This document shows positions 1 through 12,922 of a stretch of DNA of 64,000 bases, in pieces. Source of the DNA: Thermothielavioides terrestris NRRL 8126 (taxonomy: Eukaryota; Ascomycota; Sordariomycetes; Sordariales; Chaetomiaceae); NCBI RefSeq assembly GCF_000226115.1, contig NC_016457.1:7440001-7504000 (forward strand). The letters are read 5' to 3'. Numbering within the stretch: the stretch's first letter is position 1; every line of letters begins with the position of its first letter. A program made the translations under genes and the position numbers. The notes under the pieces are model-generated. The model was not told the origin of the DNA. It did no database searches and worked only from the letters and a program-made list of their open reading frames with translations.

Positions 1-3000
1 ACGCACTTTTCCCCTCATCTGAGAGACATCCGTCTATCGTTAACTAACTGACTCTTCGGCGCCGGCTCAAGTTGTATGCCGATGAACCTGCTCTGCCAGG
101 GTTGCGGAGCTTTGAGGGAACCCCTGGAGGCCAGTTCGAACCTCTCCTGCCACGGAGTTGTGATAATATTTCGGTCCATGAAGTGAACTTAGTGTAAACT
201 AACTAGTCACGCTGTGGAATGTGCTTTTGAGCATTGCCGTGTGGATGCTCCCGCAGATCAGAGGTCGTCCGATGTATGGAATACACTACCACTTTCAGGC
301 CTTGGTTTGCGGGGATCTGAGACATCCAAGGTTTGGACTTTGGAGTATGCTGTAGTAGTGTAGGTGTGTAGTGTACTGTACACTAGCAACGGATAACAAT
401 GCGGGGCAAGGTCTCCAGTGTTTGAGGCCAGCCTGTTTCTCACTGTATGTTCTGTACATACACTCACTGAGAAACCCTGTTCATACGACTCAACAAACGT
501 CGCTTTCAGGCCTGAAATGCAAAAGGCTTCTTTCACTTGGAAAGATAGACCAACTGTCGGCGCCTTCGGGATCTGGCAACTGGGAATGCTCCGAGACGCT
601 TGACCGGCCAACCGCAGCAAGGGGATCAATCCGAGTTCCGTCAAGCGTGAACTCCCCCATGTCAGGCAGCGGATAGTAAGGGCCCATGCAGAGCAAGTGC
701 CTCCCAATCACGTTCACACACTCGTGTGTCCGACCAACCCAGAGCACAAGAATGCCGCTGCCCTGACGCGAGGGAGACGAAGACGCGTGCCGTTGTGCGG
801 GAGCAGTGCGATCAAACGGCGTCTGCGAGTCGTGCGCGTTTTCTGGCAGATCCTCCCTTCACGCATCGTGAGCTCGCTCGGATGTGTCCTGGCGTGGGGG
901 GTTTGGATCCTTCTTAACCCTGTCTGCCAGCCCCTGCTGGAGAGGACCGATGGCCAGCAACGGCTTGCTCCATCCAAGAGTCCACCGTGTGTTCAACCTG
1001 AGAGCCGAGGAGGAAGGCCCAAAAGCCCTGAAAACATTTTCCTGTTGCAGCGCGCCCCAACCGGCTTGTGGCGGCGATAGTTAGTGGAGTCAGGAGCAAG
1101 TTGTTTGTTCGAGACCCCCCGCAGAGAAGTGGTGGCACTCTTATCTGAAAAGAGAGCAGGTTTCTTTTGCCCGGCTTGGCTTTGCACCTCCTTTCCTTAA
1201 ATGGCCGAGACTTGGATGAATATCGGCAGCATTGCTGTCTGCTGCCCCTGAACTTCGAGCTTTCAAGAGCCCAATTGGCCTTCGTACGGAGTAACTACAC
1301 TGCATCCGTATTCACATTTTGAGCTCAGGCTGCTGGACTGTATTCCGTAATTCCGGACTACACGTGTACAGGACTCGCGGTTCATGGGAGGTTCAGGGTC
1401 CAACTTACACTAAGGAACCCACTGCACGTCTTCCCGAGAAGAGATCTGATAACCGGACTCTCTCACAGCCACCAGAGCCGAATGCAACCTAATGTAGGGA
1501 CTTTGCGACGCCGTCATGTTGCATGAGAGGGGCCATCGAGTTCCTACTGTAGGAGCACACAAGATGCTGTAAACACAACGTTTCACAAGAGTTACTCCGT
1601 ACTGTAGTGCAGTAACGATCTGTCTCGGCCTGTCTCTCCGCGGTTCTTACCTTAGGTAGGTAGCTAGGACTTTACCAAGCACCGTCTGGAGTTGTCCCTA
1701 AGAGTTAATGGTGCTCGAGATTCAAGCTGGTGCTTCCCAGAGCCACGACAGAGCCAATCTGCTCCAATCAGATTTGGCTTGCTACACTAGAGTCACTTGG
1801 CTGTCGGACAAAGGCGGAAGACCGCATGGCTTGCAAGGCTTGGAATGTCTGATCATTACTGTGGTAGTTAGCCGCCAATTGGGGGAATTGATTCGGCAGA
1901 AGCCGAGGTGATGTGACGCAAGACGCTGCTGTCAAACAGAAACCGGCTGCCATGCCACAGAAGCCGTTACGCCTCGCATATCCAGGGAGACAGAGTCCGA
2001 CGGAGTACGTCGTAGTGTTGCGGTCATGGCCGCGGTTGTTCAGGAGTACCTGCGTCCTTGTTCCGTTCCTTCGCTTCCTTCCTGGCCTTGGTTTCGACGA
2101 TGCTGCACCTCCAACGCCTTGAGAGCGCATGTGTGCTTCCTCAGATCTGCGCAACTGCCAAAGACTCTGAGTGGCCTGCGGGTCAAGCCGCCCCACCACC
2201 AGATATCCGAGGGGATTGTGACCACATGTGGATCCTTGATCGTTGAGTCTCACACCAACAATGCACAACCTGAGGCGTGCCACACTCAGCAACTGCCATG
2301 TCAACCATGGAATTAAAGGCTGGACAATGCTGCAAACAACTCGTGCCTTTACTTGATACACATATGCATTTGCTTTCCTTCCTTGCCACCTAGTTTTGGC
2401 ACTCGCATATAGAATTAAGGCCTTTTCACCACGAGAGAGTCGAGTTAGTTGGCAGCTAGCGGGGCTGGGAACTCAGCTTGTTGAACCCGGTAACTGACGA
2501 GTGTCAAGGTCCCAGCACAGTGCGGCGGGGCTGGAGACGGGATCTCCACCAACTAGCGGCTTGGCCTTCCTGCTGGTGATTGGATGACAGGATCCCGCAG
2601 CCACCCGCGGCTTGCATATTCCGGGGCCACGGCCCAATCAGGGCCAGGCTTGCGACCGGGGTCTGAATGCACTCTCACCGCCTCTTCAACCGACAGGAGC
2701 GAGTTGCTGGGAGAGGGCACGGCAACTGGAGCGGGGGTGGACGGCGTCCCAATGCGGTCCACTGGCCCCGTCCAGGACCTCCCATCGCGATCTTGCGCTC
2801 CTCCCACGCTCACGCAACGCCTGAACGGGTTCCTCCCGCGTCGCCTTCCCCGGACTCGCGCGGCCTTCCCCAGACTCGCACTGCCTCCTTTCCCTTTCCT
2901 CCAAGCAACACAGACAGACGAAGGCGGGGACCCTTCTTTTTCCGTCGCCGGTGCGAGAGACGTCCCAGTTCAAGTCCCAGTCCCGGTGCCAGTACCAAAC

Positions 3001-3094
3001 CGTCCGAAGAGAGAGAAAGAGGGAGAGCGTTGACGCTTGGAATGAACTCCTCTTGACCGACTCGGTGTCGTCGACCAGAAAGAGCGGTGTCCGG
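1..3094. other. Intergenic DNA left of the Zn2Cys6 regulator
   Basis: I see no gene that can be supported here. Open frames of up to about 200 codons exist on both strands (for example 1768-2361 on the minus strand), but they show no domain, no consistent codon texture and no intron signals. Short motifs of the TACGGAGTA/TACTCCGTA and CTAGGTAGGTAG kind recur (around 1284, 1590, 1655). Similar small motifs are common in intergenic DNA of filamentous ascomycetes. The last 500 bases or so become pyrimidine-rich and are probably promoter and 5' leader of the gene starting at 3226. Confidence 0.6.
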
Positions 3095-3229
3095 ATGCCC
3101 TCGCCCCCCTGCTCTGCCCTCGCTCTGCCTTCCCCCTGCTCCCGGCGCCTCAAGACATCCCGAATCTCCTCCAATCCCTTTTTGACCGACTCTCCCTCTT
3201 GGTTTCCCTTCTCGGCGTTGCCACGATGA
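3095..3229 (+). promoter_or_regulatory. Upstream ORF (44 codons) overlapping the regulator start codon
   Basis: An ATG at 3095 opens a 44-codon frame in the pyrimidine-rich leader. Its TGA stop (3227-3229) overlaps the main start codon (3226-3228) as ATGA. A second, four-codon uORF begins near 3042 (ATG AAC TCC TCT TGA). The frames are seen directly. Whether both lie within the mRNA depends on the transcription start, which is not known. The overlap is the geometry expected for termination-reinitiation control, so the regulator may be under translational control. That is inference. Confidence 0.5.
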
Positions 3230-5804
3230 CCTACGACTTCAACGCCGCTGGGGGGGATACCGCACTGTTGGAGCAGCTTGTGTTTGACCACCACCGCGAC
3301 CGCTACTCGTATCCCGCTGTCTCCTCGGCCGCCCCGTCCCAGGACCTCACCTCGACGGCCCTGACCACCATGTCGCAGGCGAGCCGGCAGAGCTCGAGCC
3401 CGGTCGCGAGCTGGCTCCCGCTGGACCTGACGGGCTCCGTGAGCGCGCCCGTCTCGATTCACTCCCCCAACTCCGCCAGCGTGACGCCTTCTTCCCCGGA
3501 CGACCAGAGCGCCCATTCGCCCGGGCGTCAGAGCAGCACCATGTCGAGCCCGCTCCAACAGCAACCCTCACCGTACCAGACCGCTGCTCACTCGAACCCC
3601 GCGGGCCTCATTCCGGACTGGTCTCTACCTCTGCAGGCTCAGCAGCAGCCTGCCGCTGAGCTCGCTCAGTTCATCCAGGACCCGGCCATGATGAGCTTCA
3701 ACCCATACACCTCCAACTTCCAGCCCGCCGCGATTGACTACCTTCCCGCAACCACGCAGGCCTCGCTCGAGACCGCGCTCCAACTGGAGCCGACATTTGC
3801 CGCCATCTCTCCGATCGACCCGACCTCCCGGGTAATGCAGTGGGGGGCCGGCATGGCGAATTGGCAGGATTTCGACCCGACTCTGAACTTTCAGCCGGAC
3901 GGGCTCCCGCGCGTCCGAAGCCTTGGGAGTCACTCCCCCACGGGCACCTTCCTCGAGGTCCTCTCGCTGGGCTCGAGCAGCGACAACGGCTGGACGTCGG
4001 TCGACATGTACCCGAATTGCGACAATTTCTCGCAGCCACAACATTCGCAAAACCCTGCAATTTTCAATCCTAGCCAAACGCTCCACCTGAGAAACAACTC
4101 GGACTCGTCAGCGTCGGACGCCAACTCGCTTGAGTTTGGCAGCTACGAGGAGGTCACCTTCCCCTATTCTCCTTTCTCGCCCGACTCCGATGCTTTTGCG
4201 GACCAGACGAACAACCACCGCAACTGCTTGCCGGGAGAGCACCGACATCAGCCGTCGACGTCCTCGGAGCTCATCAGCCCGTCTGCCGTTGTTGCGCCCG
4301 TGCCCATCAAGACCGCTTCGGCTACTCGACCCGTTGTTGCCAGCGGCTCCAGCGGTTCTGGCTCCGGCTCGACATCGCCTCCTGCGAGAAGGAATTCGGG
4401 GACGAGAAAGAGCCCTATTGCCAAGGCCACAAAATCCGTCATCCGCAGGACGTCTACGGGTAAGAAGGATGGCACCGGCGAGAAGAAGGTGGGCAGGCGG
4501 CGCGGTCCTCTGCTCCCAGAGCAACGCAAGCAGGCAAGCGAAATCCGGAAGCTCAGGGCCTGTCTCCGCTGCAAGTTTCTCAAGAAGACGTGCGACAAAG
4601 GCGAGCCTTGTGCGGGCTGCCAGCCCTCGCACGCCCGCCTGTGGCAGGTCCCTTGCACTCGCATCGACATCAAAGACATCGGCTACTTCATGAAGGACTG
4701 GAAGGCCGACTACGAGCGCCACCTCGACCGCGGCATGTCTGTGTTCAACGTCAAGGGCTTCGCGCAGAAGGAGACGCTGATGTGGATCACCCACGGCTAT
4801 GGCTTCTGCCTGCCGGTCATGGTCCGTGAAGTTTACGTGGCAGATGACAGCTGCTTCCATGTGGACTGGGTCGAATCGTCGCTGCAAGATCAAGACCCGA
4901 TTGATTTTGAGATCCGCACCGAGCGCCTCGACGTGGGCCACGAGGGTATCTCGCTGGAGGCTCTCAACGAGTACTTGGACAAGCACATCGACGAGGGCTT
5001 TGAGCGCTTCATCGACGATCACTTCGAGGGCACGCCTTTCATCACCGAGATCTTCAAGACGGCTCACCGCTTCTATATGAAGGAGAGGCTGCCTGTCATC
5101 CGCAAGGCCCTGAAGCTCGTCGTGGCCTACAACCTCACACTGCACATCACCCTGGTCGAGCAGCCCCCGACGGATGTGCCTATCGAGGGCCAGATTGACG
5201 ACGAGGACTCCAAGTACTACGGCAAGGTCGTCGCCCCCGTCATGATCAACTTCCAGATCAAGTGCGCCCTGGCCGACATGTGGCGCGAGCTGCAGAAGGA
5301 CATCCTCGAGGAGCTGTCGGCTCTGTACTCGAGCGTCTACAGTGGAGAGCGCCTAAAGAACTGGCCAACCATCTTCATGCTCGCCTCCATCCTGCTGGCC
5401 GTCTGGGAGGAGATCCAATTCGACTGCCACTATCGGGTCCCCGACCCGGTCGCTGTAGAGAAGTTCTGCAACGACATGGAGACGGTGCCGGTTGGCGTCA
5501 TCGTCGGGCTCTTCCACGCCATCTCGCAGAAGCTTCCGGCCTTTACGGAGTGGGACACGCGGAGACACGGCCAGCTGCTCAACAACAACCCTGCTGTCTG
5601 CGAGGCGATGACTGAAGTGCGGCAGCATATCATCAAGCACGGTGAGTGCAAGGGTCCCCCGTGGTGCTGCCGGGATTCACAGGTGCTAATGCTCCCAACC
5701 CAGAGGACTACCTGCGCACGCGCGCCGATACCAAGTTTGACCGATATGACTTCGACTCATTATCGAACAAGCTTCTGTCCAAGCTAGTTATTCGGTCGAA
5801 CTAG
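3226..5804 (+). CDS. Zn2Cys6-like fungal transcription regulator (one intron)
   Basis: The start is the first in-frame ATG (context CCACGATGACC). Two exons, 3226-5641 and 5704-5804, are joined across a 62-bp intron (GTGAGT...CCCAG) near the 3' end. Without splicing the frame runs on to 5787; with splicing the protein is 838 residues and ends at TAG 5802-5804. The first 430 or so residues are Ser/Thr/Pro/Gln-rich and look disordered. A basic stretch precedes a cysteine cluster at residues 446-477 with spacing C-x2-C-x6-C-x5-C-x2-C-x11-C. This resembles the Gal4-type binuclear zinc cluster, except that the last spacer is long (6-9 is usual). The C-terminal half is soluble, mixed helical and Glu/Asp/Lys-rich. 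A nuclear DNA-binding role is expected from the family; the target genes are unknown. I recognise the class but not the individual gene. Confidence 0.85.
5642..5703 (+). other. Intron of the Zn2Cys6-like regulator
   Basis: Donor GTGAGT at 5642, branch-like GCTAAT near 5685, acceptor CAG ending at 5703. Removing 62 bp keeps the frame (phase 1, codon G|AG) and yields a natural C-terminus ending in RSN. Reading through instead gives a low-complexity tail. Confidence 0.85.
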
Positions 5805-7950
5805 GCGCGTCCTCTCGCCTCCGTTGTTGCGGGCCTTGCTGCGTCCCCATTGCGATGCGATACCCCCGTTGTCGTTGATGGTATAAACCTTTCCTCACAT
5901 GTACCTACGAGGAAGGAGGTGATTTTTTTTTTGTTGATTTCCTTTCCCTACGTTGTTTGTGTTTGATCTGATGGCCTGCTGCTCAGCGACGGCGTTGATG
6001 TTATCTGTTCTGCCATGTTATTGCTCTCGTACTTATTCTCTTGCCACGACTCTCGTTACTTCTTCACTTTTCCTTCTTTACTCTCTCTCTGGGCTGGCCC
6101 ACTGCAACGGGACCACGCTGCTACGGAAATGACTGACGTCCATCATGACGGGAAAGACATTGAGTTACGACCTCACATCGTCGCATATCATTACTTACCC
6201 CCTATTTTTACACATGCTGGATGGTTTTTGTTTGAAGCAGACAGACGCGAGCGCGCGTGGGCGTGCGCCCAGTACGACGCCGACAGAACTTGAATATGCC
6301 ATTGATGGCATTTCAGCGGTTTGGGGGATCATGGGACGGGAAAGGGCGCATGGAGTAAGGACGGTTGTGTTGGGAATCGACGCTTTTGGAGCTTCCTCCT
6401 CTTCGTCCCGTCACGAACGCGATTGCGACGCCGCCACGTCAAGACGAAAAAAGCAGAGCATATAGAAAAAGCGATGTTTTGCATGGATTTTCATTTGGCT
6501 CGGCATTTGTTGGATAGGCCGCGGCTGTCTCCTCCTGAGAGACACCATCAAGAGGTCACTCACCTGCCTAGGTAGGCACATGTACCTAGGTAGTTGAGGG
6601 GGATTGAAGGACAGCAGTTGGCTGGTTGACTGGAAGAGGATTGAGGACTTTTTTAATTGAATGCTTGTTTGAAGTGCCCTCTGCAACATCTTGTTTCGCT
6701 GCTGTGCGGAATTGTGAGACGGATTGCGCTGGGTTGAGCCGTCTGCAAAGCGAGTTATCGTCGACAGGTTGCCTTCCCATTCCAACTCCCCCCTGTCTGA
6801 CAAGTGACGATGTAATCCGTACACAGCAAAGACATGAAGCTCACAAACGTGCGATTACTCAGGTTCTCGCTCATGCAGCATACTGACTAGATTGAAAATC
6901 TTGACGGCTGTTTCGGGCTTCTCCGAGCTCTACAGCTCCGTACCATTCTTCGCTTTTTTTCTTTTTCTTCCCCTCACGGAGCTAGGTAGTTAAGTGGTGC
7001 AGGTCTCGGGCATTCCCGGAACCAGGACTCTGCCTACTGCCACGACCTCTGGTGCTGGTGGACTGTGAGCACGGACAGAGAAATGGACGAGCACCAACGG
7101 CGTGTCGGCGAGTCTGGTGAACATGGTCAGGCGAGCGATGCCTCTTTATCATTCCGGATGATCTGGCAGTGGCTTTTCCGTGGGTGGGGTGAGGACCGAC
7201 CCGAGACCGAAAGGCTTCCCGCATTGAGAAGGCTGAGTTGGCTGCAGAGATTGACAGGGGCAGAGGTTTGGATGTGGGTCTCGCAGCTCAAATGGGGTGA
7301 TGACGTCGCTCAGTCGAGAGTTCCTTGGCCCCAGCAGCTTGCGATATCTCCGGTACCGGGTTAGGGCGAGGCATGTTTTGAGGAGTATCGTGTGTGAAAT
7401 CAGGTAGTTACCGAGTATACCGTAGTTTGGATGCATCTCATATCTTGAGAATGATACTCTTTTGTAATGCGAGTGTCATGATTCTGCATTCTTTGCTCTC
7501 AGTCCTCGTCTGCGCCGGGGCAGGCAAAGAATGGGGCACGCCAAGGGTCGCGACACTGCCGAGGCTACTTCCGTACAGAACCAAACGGTAGCGAAGTGTA
7601 TACCACTTTCAGGCTGTACGAGAATTCGATCACGCTTCTCAGGTTGATTAAATTTGCGTGACGGAGTCTTCGAAAAGGATTGAGAAACGGCGGACCGCAT
7701 TCGCCCTTCGAACCGGCGCCGAAACGCGGATGGCACCCGACGAGCTATGAGATTGCCCCGCTCACCCTTGGCTGCGGCCAGTCCGGCCTCAGGTGACCGC
7801 TCGGAAGCCACGGGTGCTTTCGCGAACCATGACACTTCTGGGCTCGGCATGAAGGTGATTGATGTAGTGTCGAAAGGCATACAGGGGACACATTTGTCCT
7901 CAGTAGTGTAGTGTACACCTGGTCCATCTCCCTGGACCCAGCAGGGTCGT
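5805..7950. other. Intergenic DNA between the regulator and the MITE
   Basis: No gene can be supported. The first few hundred bases are T-rich and are likely 3' UTR of the regulator. A near-perfect hairpin lies at 6567-6590. Open frames such as 7476-7880 (minus strand) have no recognisable domain and sit in DNA that reads equally well in other frames. Confidence 0.55.
6567..6590. repeat. Small palindrome CCTAGGTA...TACCTAGG
   Basis: Arms of 8 bp (6567-6574 and 6583-6590) flank an 8-nt loop. CCTAGGTA-type words also occur near 1655, 6985 and 13405 in this window, so this is a member of a small dispersed intergenic motif rather than a site specific to one gene. Its function is unknown. Confidence 0.5.
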
Positions 7951-8330
7951 CGTTAAAGAGGTCCCGCCAAGCCTAATTTCGGAGACTGCCGTATACAAGT
8001 AATTTCAAATCGCCAAGGGTGAGCGGGACCGCCACGACTTTGAACATCAACAATGCAAAATCGCAAAGACTCGAAACAACAACAACTTTACAATACCTCA
8101 ACTAAATCGAAAAAAAAAGAAAACGAGGATAACCCGTACCATAACTATAACCCATATCCTATCCTTAACCCAAATCCTAACTACGGGGGGCTAGCGCCGT
8201 CCCCCGTACCCCCGGCGAACTAACCGCTTGGCGATAGTGCAAACGCCTTGGCGATCGTAGCTATGTAAAAACGTTGTAAAAACATTGCCGACAATTGGCC
8301 GAAATTAGTCTTGGCGGGACCTCTTTAACG
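7951..8330. mobile_element. MITE-like element with 32-bp terminal inverted repeats
   Basis: The ends are inverted repeats: 7951-7982 starts CGTTAAAGAGGTCCCGCCAA, and 8299-8330 is its reverse complement with one mismatch in 32. The element is about 380 bp and has no coding capacity. Its centre is A-rich with degenerate CCTAACCC-like words and two CTTGGCGAT copies. If the element begins at the G of GTTAAAG, the direct flank GTC occurs on both sides, a possible 3-bp target duplication; other boundaries are equally possible. The superfamily cannot be assigned from this copy. It lies about 640 bp upstream of polyubiquitin and is not RIP-mutated, as expected for a short repeat. Confidence 0.8.
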
Positions 8331-9957
<1,627 letters not shown>

Positions 9958-10509
9958 GTGGTCGGACTTGTGGTGATGGGAAACAGCGGTTTTGGTATGG
10001 TCAGCCGGGGAAGGCGACCGCATGGGCATTTGGTTTCGTAGTATTATGACACCGTCACGTCAAAATCGAGATACCACTGATCATTGACTCTGGTTGAGTC
10101 TGCACCACTTCGCATTGAGACATTCGTAGGCGCCCCGCTCGTGGATGACGGAACGTGTGCTTGAAGAGCGCCAAGACCGCGTGCGCAACAGCCCACCTTG
10201 CAGCTCGCTCGTTAAATTTAGCAAAGAACTTCCTCCGAATAACTGACATCCCACTCTTTCCGTCCGCGAAAGTAGCGACGGAGACAGTGGCGAAGCTGAT
10301 TTTATAATGGATTGTGCTGGGAGACTACGCAACCCTCGAGATGCAGAGCCTCCTTGACCCTCTGCAAATCTTTTTGCCACCCACCCTTAGGTTTATCTGC
10401 AGTGTCTTTCCCAACAACCACCGCCTAGCTGCACATATTTAAAGGTTCGTCGTGCGAGCCGCGCGGATCTCCAGCACGGTTCGACAGTCGAAAACGAAGG
10501 TCGTCGGCT
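9958..10509. other. Intergenic DNA between polyubiquitin and the BRAP2-like gene
   Basis: Holds the 3' UTR of polyubiquitin and the promoter of the next gene. A TATA-like ATATTTAAA occurs at about 10435, some 70 bp upstream of the ATG. No other gene is seen. Confidence 0.55.
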
Positions 10510-12922
10510 ATGCCGCAATATTATTACCACCTCAAATTCGAGCTGTACCCCACGCCCGATCCAACAGCGAGCGCTGCCGCCGCCCCAGCCGACAACGACG
10601 ACCGAGGTTGCAGCATCAACCCCGCGAACAACGACATCTGGGTGCCCGCGCCTGGCGCAAGTGTCTTTGACGACCTGCCTGCGCACCAACCGCGCACCCG
10701 CCAACCCACGTCGCAGGGACGTCACGCACCATCGTCAACCTACGGCGACGACGGTAGATACCGCGAGCCTGACGACGGGTGGTACGCCGCCGCGAGCGCT
10801 GCCGCGGCCGCGAACTCGCGGGTCATCGACTGCGGCGGCTACCGCGGCACGACGCACGACACCGACGGCATCCTGGGCGATCGCCACAACGGCGTCGACG
10901 GCGACAGCGACAGCGGCAGTGGGCGTCTAGTGGTGCGGCTCAGCGAGCGGCAGTACCGCGCCCGCGCACAGGACACGTCGCCGCCGCCGCGGGTGGCCAA
11001 CGGGATTGGTCCGCACACGGCCGTGCGGGACTGGCGGTTTGGGCGCATCAATATCGAGAGCTACGATCTTGTCCGGCCGGCCGGGAGCGGGGGTACGTCG
11101 CAGCATTCCCATCATCATCATCATCATCATCCCGGTGCTGTGACGATGGCCGGGAAGCCCGGGGAGGCTGGGCAGACGGAGGCTGCCACGCCTGCGGCAA
11201 GCCTGGGCCCGAATCTGGGCGGCATGGGCCAGGCGACCAAGGCGAGGTATATCCCGCTGGAGACGAAGAATACGGAGGCTGGGTGGGGGATTGTGCATCT
11301 CTACCGCGAGGCAGATGAGTCAAGTGCGTTGAGGGAGCTGCCGGAGGTTGGGGATGGGCCCAGGGAAGGTGATAGTCGCGCCGGGGGAAGTGAGGAAGAG
11401 GGCACGATCCTGTGCATTCCGGCTGTGCCCAGCTACATGTCGCCGAGCGACTTCTTGGGGTTTGTTGGAGAGAAGTGGAGGGGCGATGTCAGTCACTACC
11501 GGATGGTCATGACGAGCAAGATGAGTCGGTATATGGTTCTCATGAAGTTTCGGGACCGCAGGAGGGCGCGAGAGTGGCGGAAGGAGTTCAACGGCAAGCC
11601 GTTTGACAGCGTAGAGGTGAGTTATCCCGTCCTCTCTTGGCTTCTTGCCAAGGGCACCTGCGCTGATAATGTCCGAGTAGACCGAGATCTGCCATGTCAC
11701 ATTCATCAAGTCCATCACGGTCGAGACACCGAGCCAGACAAGGTCCCAAAGGAAAGCCTCGGAGGGCAACGACGACCGCTTCTCGGCCGCATCTCCCGTC
11801 AACTCGCTGAAGCCTTTCCCACCGCCGACGCCAAATCTCATCGAGCTCCCGACCTGCGCCGTGTGCCTCGAACGGATGGACGACACCACCGGCCTGATGA
11901 CGATTCTCTGCCAGCACGTCTTCCACTGCACCTGTCTGCAGACATGGAAAGGTTCGGGCTGCCCCGTCTGCCGGGCAACGAACCCCAAGCCTACCCAGGA
12001 CGACTACGACCCGGACAATCCATACTCACGGCCGTTCGGCTCCGGCGTGGCCAACATCTGCAACAACTGCAACTGCACCGACGACCTCTGGATCTGCCTC
12101 ATCTGCGGCAACGTCGGCTGCGGGCGCTACAACGGCGGACACGCGAAGGAGCACTGGAAGCTGACGGCGCACAGTTTCAGCCTCGAGCTGGAGACGCAGC
12201 ACGTCTGGGACTATGCGGGCGACATGTGGGTGCACCGGCTGATCCGCGACAAGGGCGACGGGAAGGTGGTCGAGCTGCCGAGTCACACCCCGCATCACGA
12301 CCGCCAAGCCGGGGCGGCGCAGGAGGACGTCGTCCCGCGCGCCAAGCTCGACAGCATCGGGATGGAGTACACGCACCTGCTCACCAGCCAGCTCGAGAGC
12401 CAGCGGATCTACTTCGAGGAGATGGTCAACAAGGCGGCCGACAAGGCGGCCAAGGCGTCGGCGGCGGCGGAGGCCGCCTCGGCGCAGGCCGGCGAGGCGC
12501 TCGCGCAGCTCGCCGCGCTGCGCGAGGAGCACCGCGCGCTCAAGGACGAGACCGTCCCGTCGCTGGAGCGGGAGCTGGCGCGCGAGAAGGCGCGCGCGGC
12601 CAAGTCGGCGGAGCTGGCGCGCAGCCTGGGCAAGGCGCTGCAGGAGGAGAAGGAGGTCAGCGCGGGGCTGATGAAGCGCATCGAGCACCTGCAGGGCGAG
12701 GCCGCGGGGGCGACCAAGGCGGCGGAGCAGCTGCGGGCGGAGAATGAGGAGCTCAAGGAGATGAACCGCGATCTGAGCATGTTCATCAGCGGGCAGGAGA
12801 AGCTGCGAGAGCTGGAGAAGGAGGGGGCGGTTGGGCAGGGGGAGCTGGAGCAGGGCGTGGTCGGCGTTCCCGAGGGGTCGTCGGGCAGTCGGAGGAAGGG
12901 GAAAGGCAGGGCGAAGAAGTGA
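10510..12922 (+). CDS. ETP1: RING and UBP zinc-finger E3 ubiquitin ligase, BRAP2/Etp1 family (one intron)
   Basis: Exons 10510-11616 and 11681-12922 encode 782 residues. The domains run in the order typical of the BRAP2 family: a long low-complexity N-terminus with a His run near residue 200; the RRM-like BRAP2 domain (about residues 298-385, starting TILCIPAVPSYMSPSDF); a C3H2C3 RING (first Cys 428, final CPVC 463-466); a UBP-type zinc finger (about 496-542, with CNNC, CLICG and GRYNGGHAKEHW); and a coiled coil rich in Ala, Glu and Lys (about 612-752). Ends with a basic tail. In yeast and mammals this family binds ubiquitin through the UBP finger and acts as an E3 in signalling and ethanol or nutrient response; the same role is inferred here. 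It lies 552 bp downstream of polyubiquitin on the same strand. The N-terminal 290 residues are poorly conserved in texture and may be disordered. Confidence 0.95.
11617..11680 (+). other. Intron of the BRAP2-like gene
   Basis: 64 bp, donor GTGAGT, branch-like GCTGAT near 11662, acceptor TAG at 11680, phase 0. Splicing joins SVE to TEICHVTFIK, which completes the RRM-like domain and brings the RING into frame. Confidence 0.93.

Noticed and set aside
100..170. Possible tRNA around AGTTCGAACCTCTCC near the left end
   Set aside because: No A box at the right distance and no pairing acceptor stem.
258..707. 149-codon minus-strand frame near the left end
   Set aside because: No recognisable domain, and overlapping frames of similar length exist on both strands.
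1768..2361. 197-codon open frame on the minus strand in the left intergenic region
   Set aside because: Low-complexity mixture with no domain, no codon bias and no intron or leader signals; other frames here are equally open.
7476..7880. 134-codon minus-strand frame between the regulator and polyubiquitin
   Set aside because: Arg/Ser/Pro-rich chance-like translation and no support from splice sites or start context.
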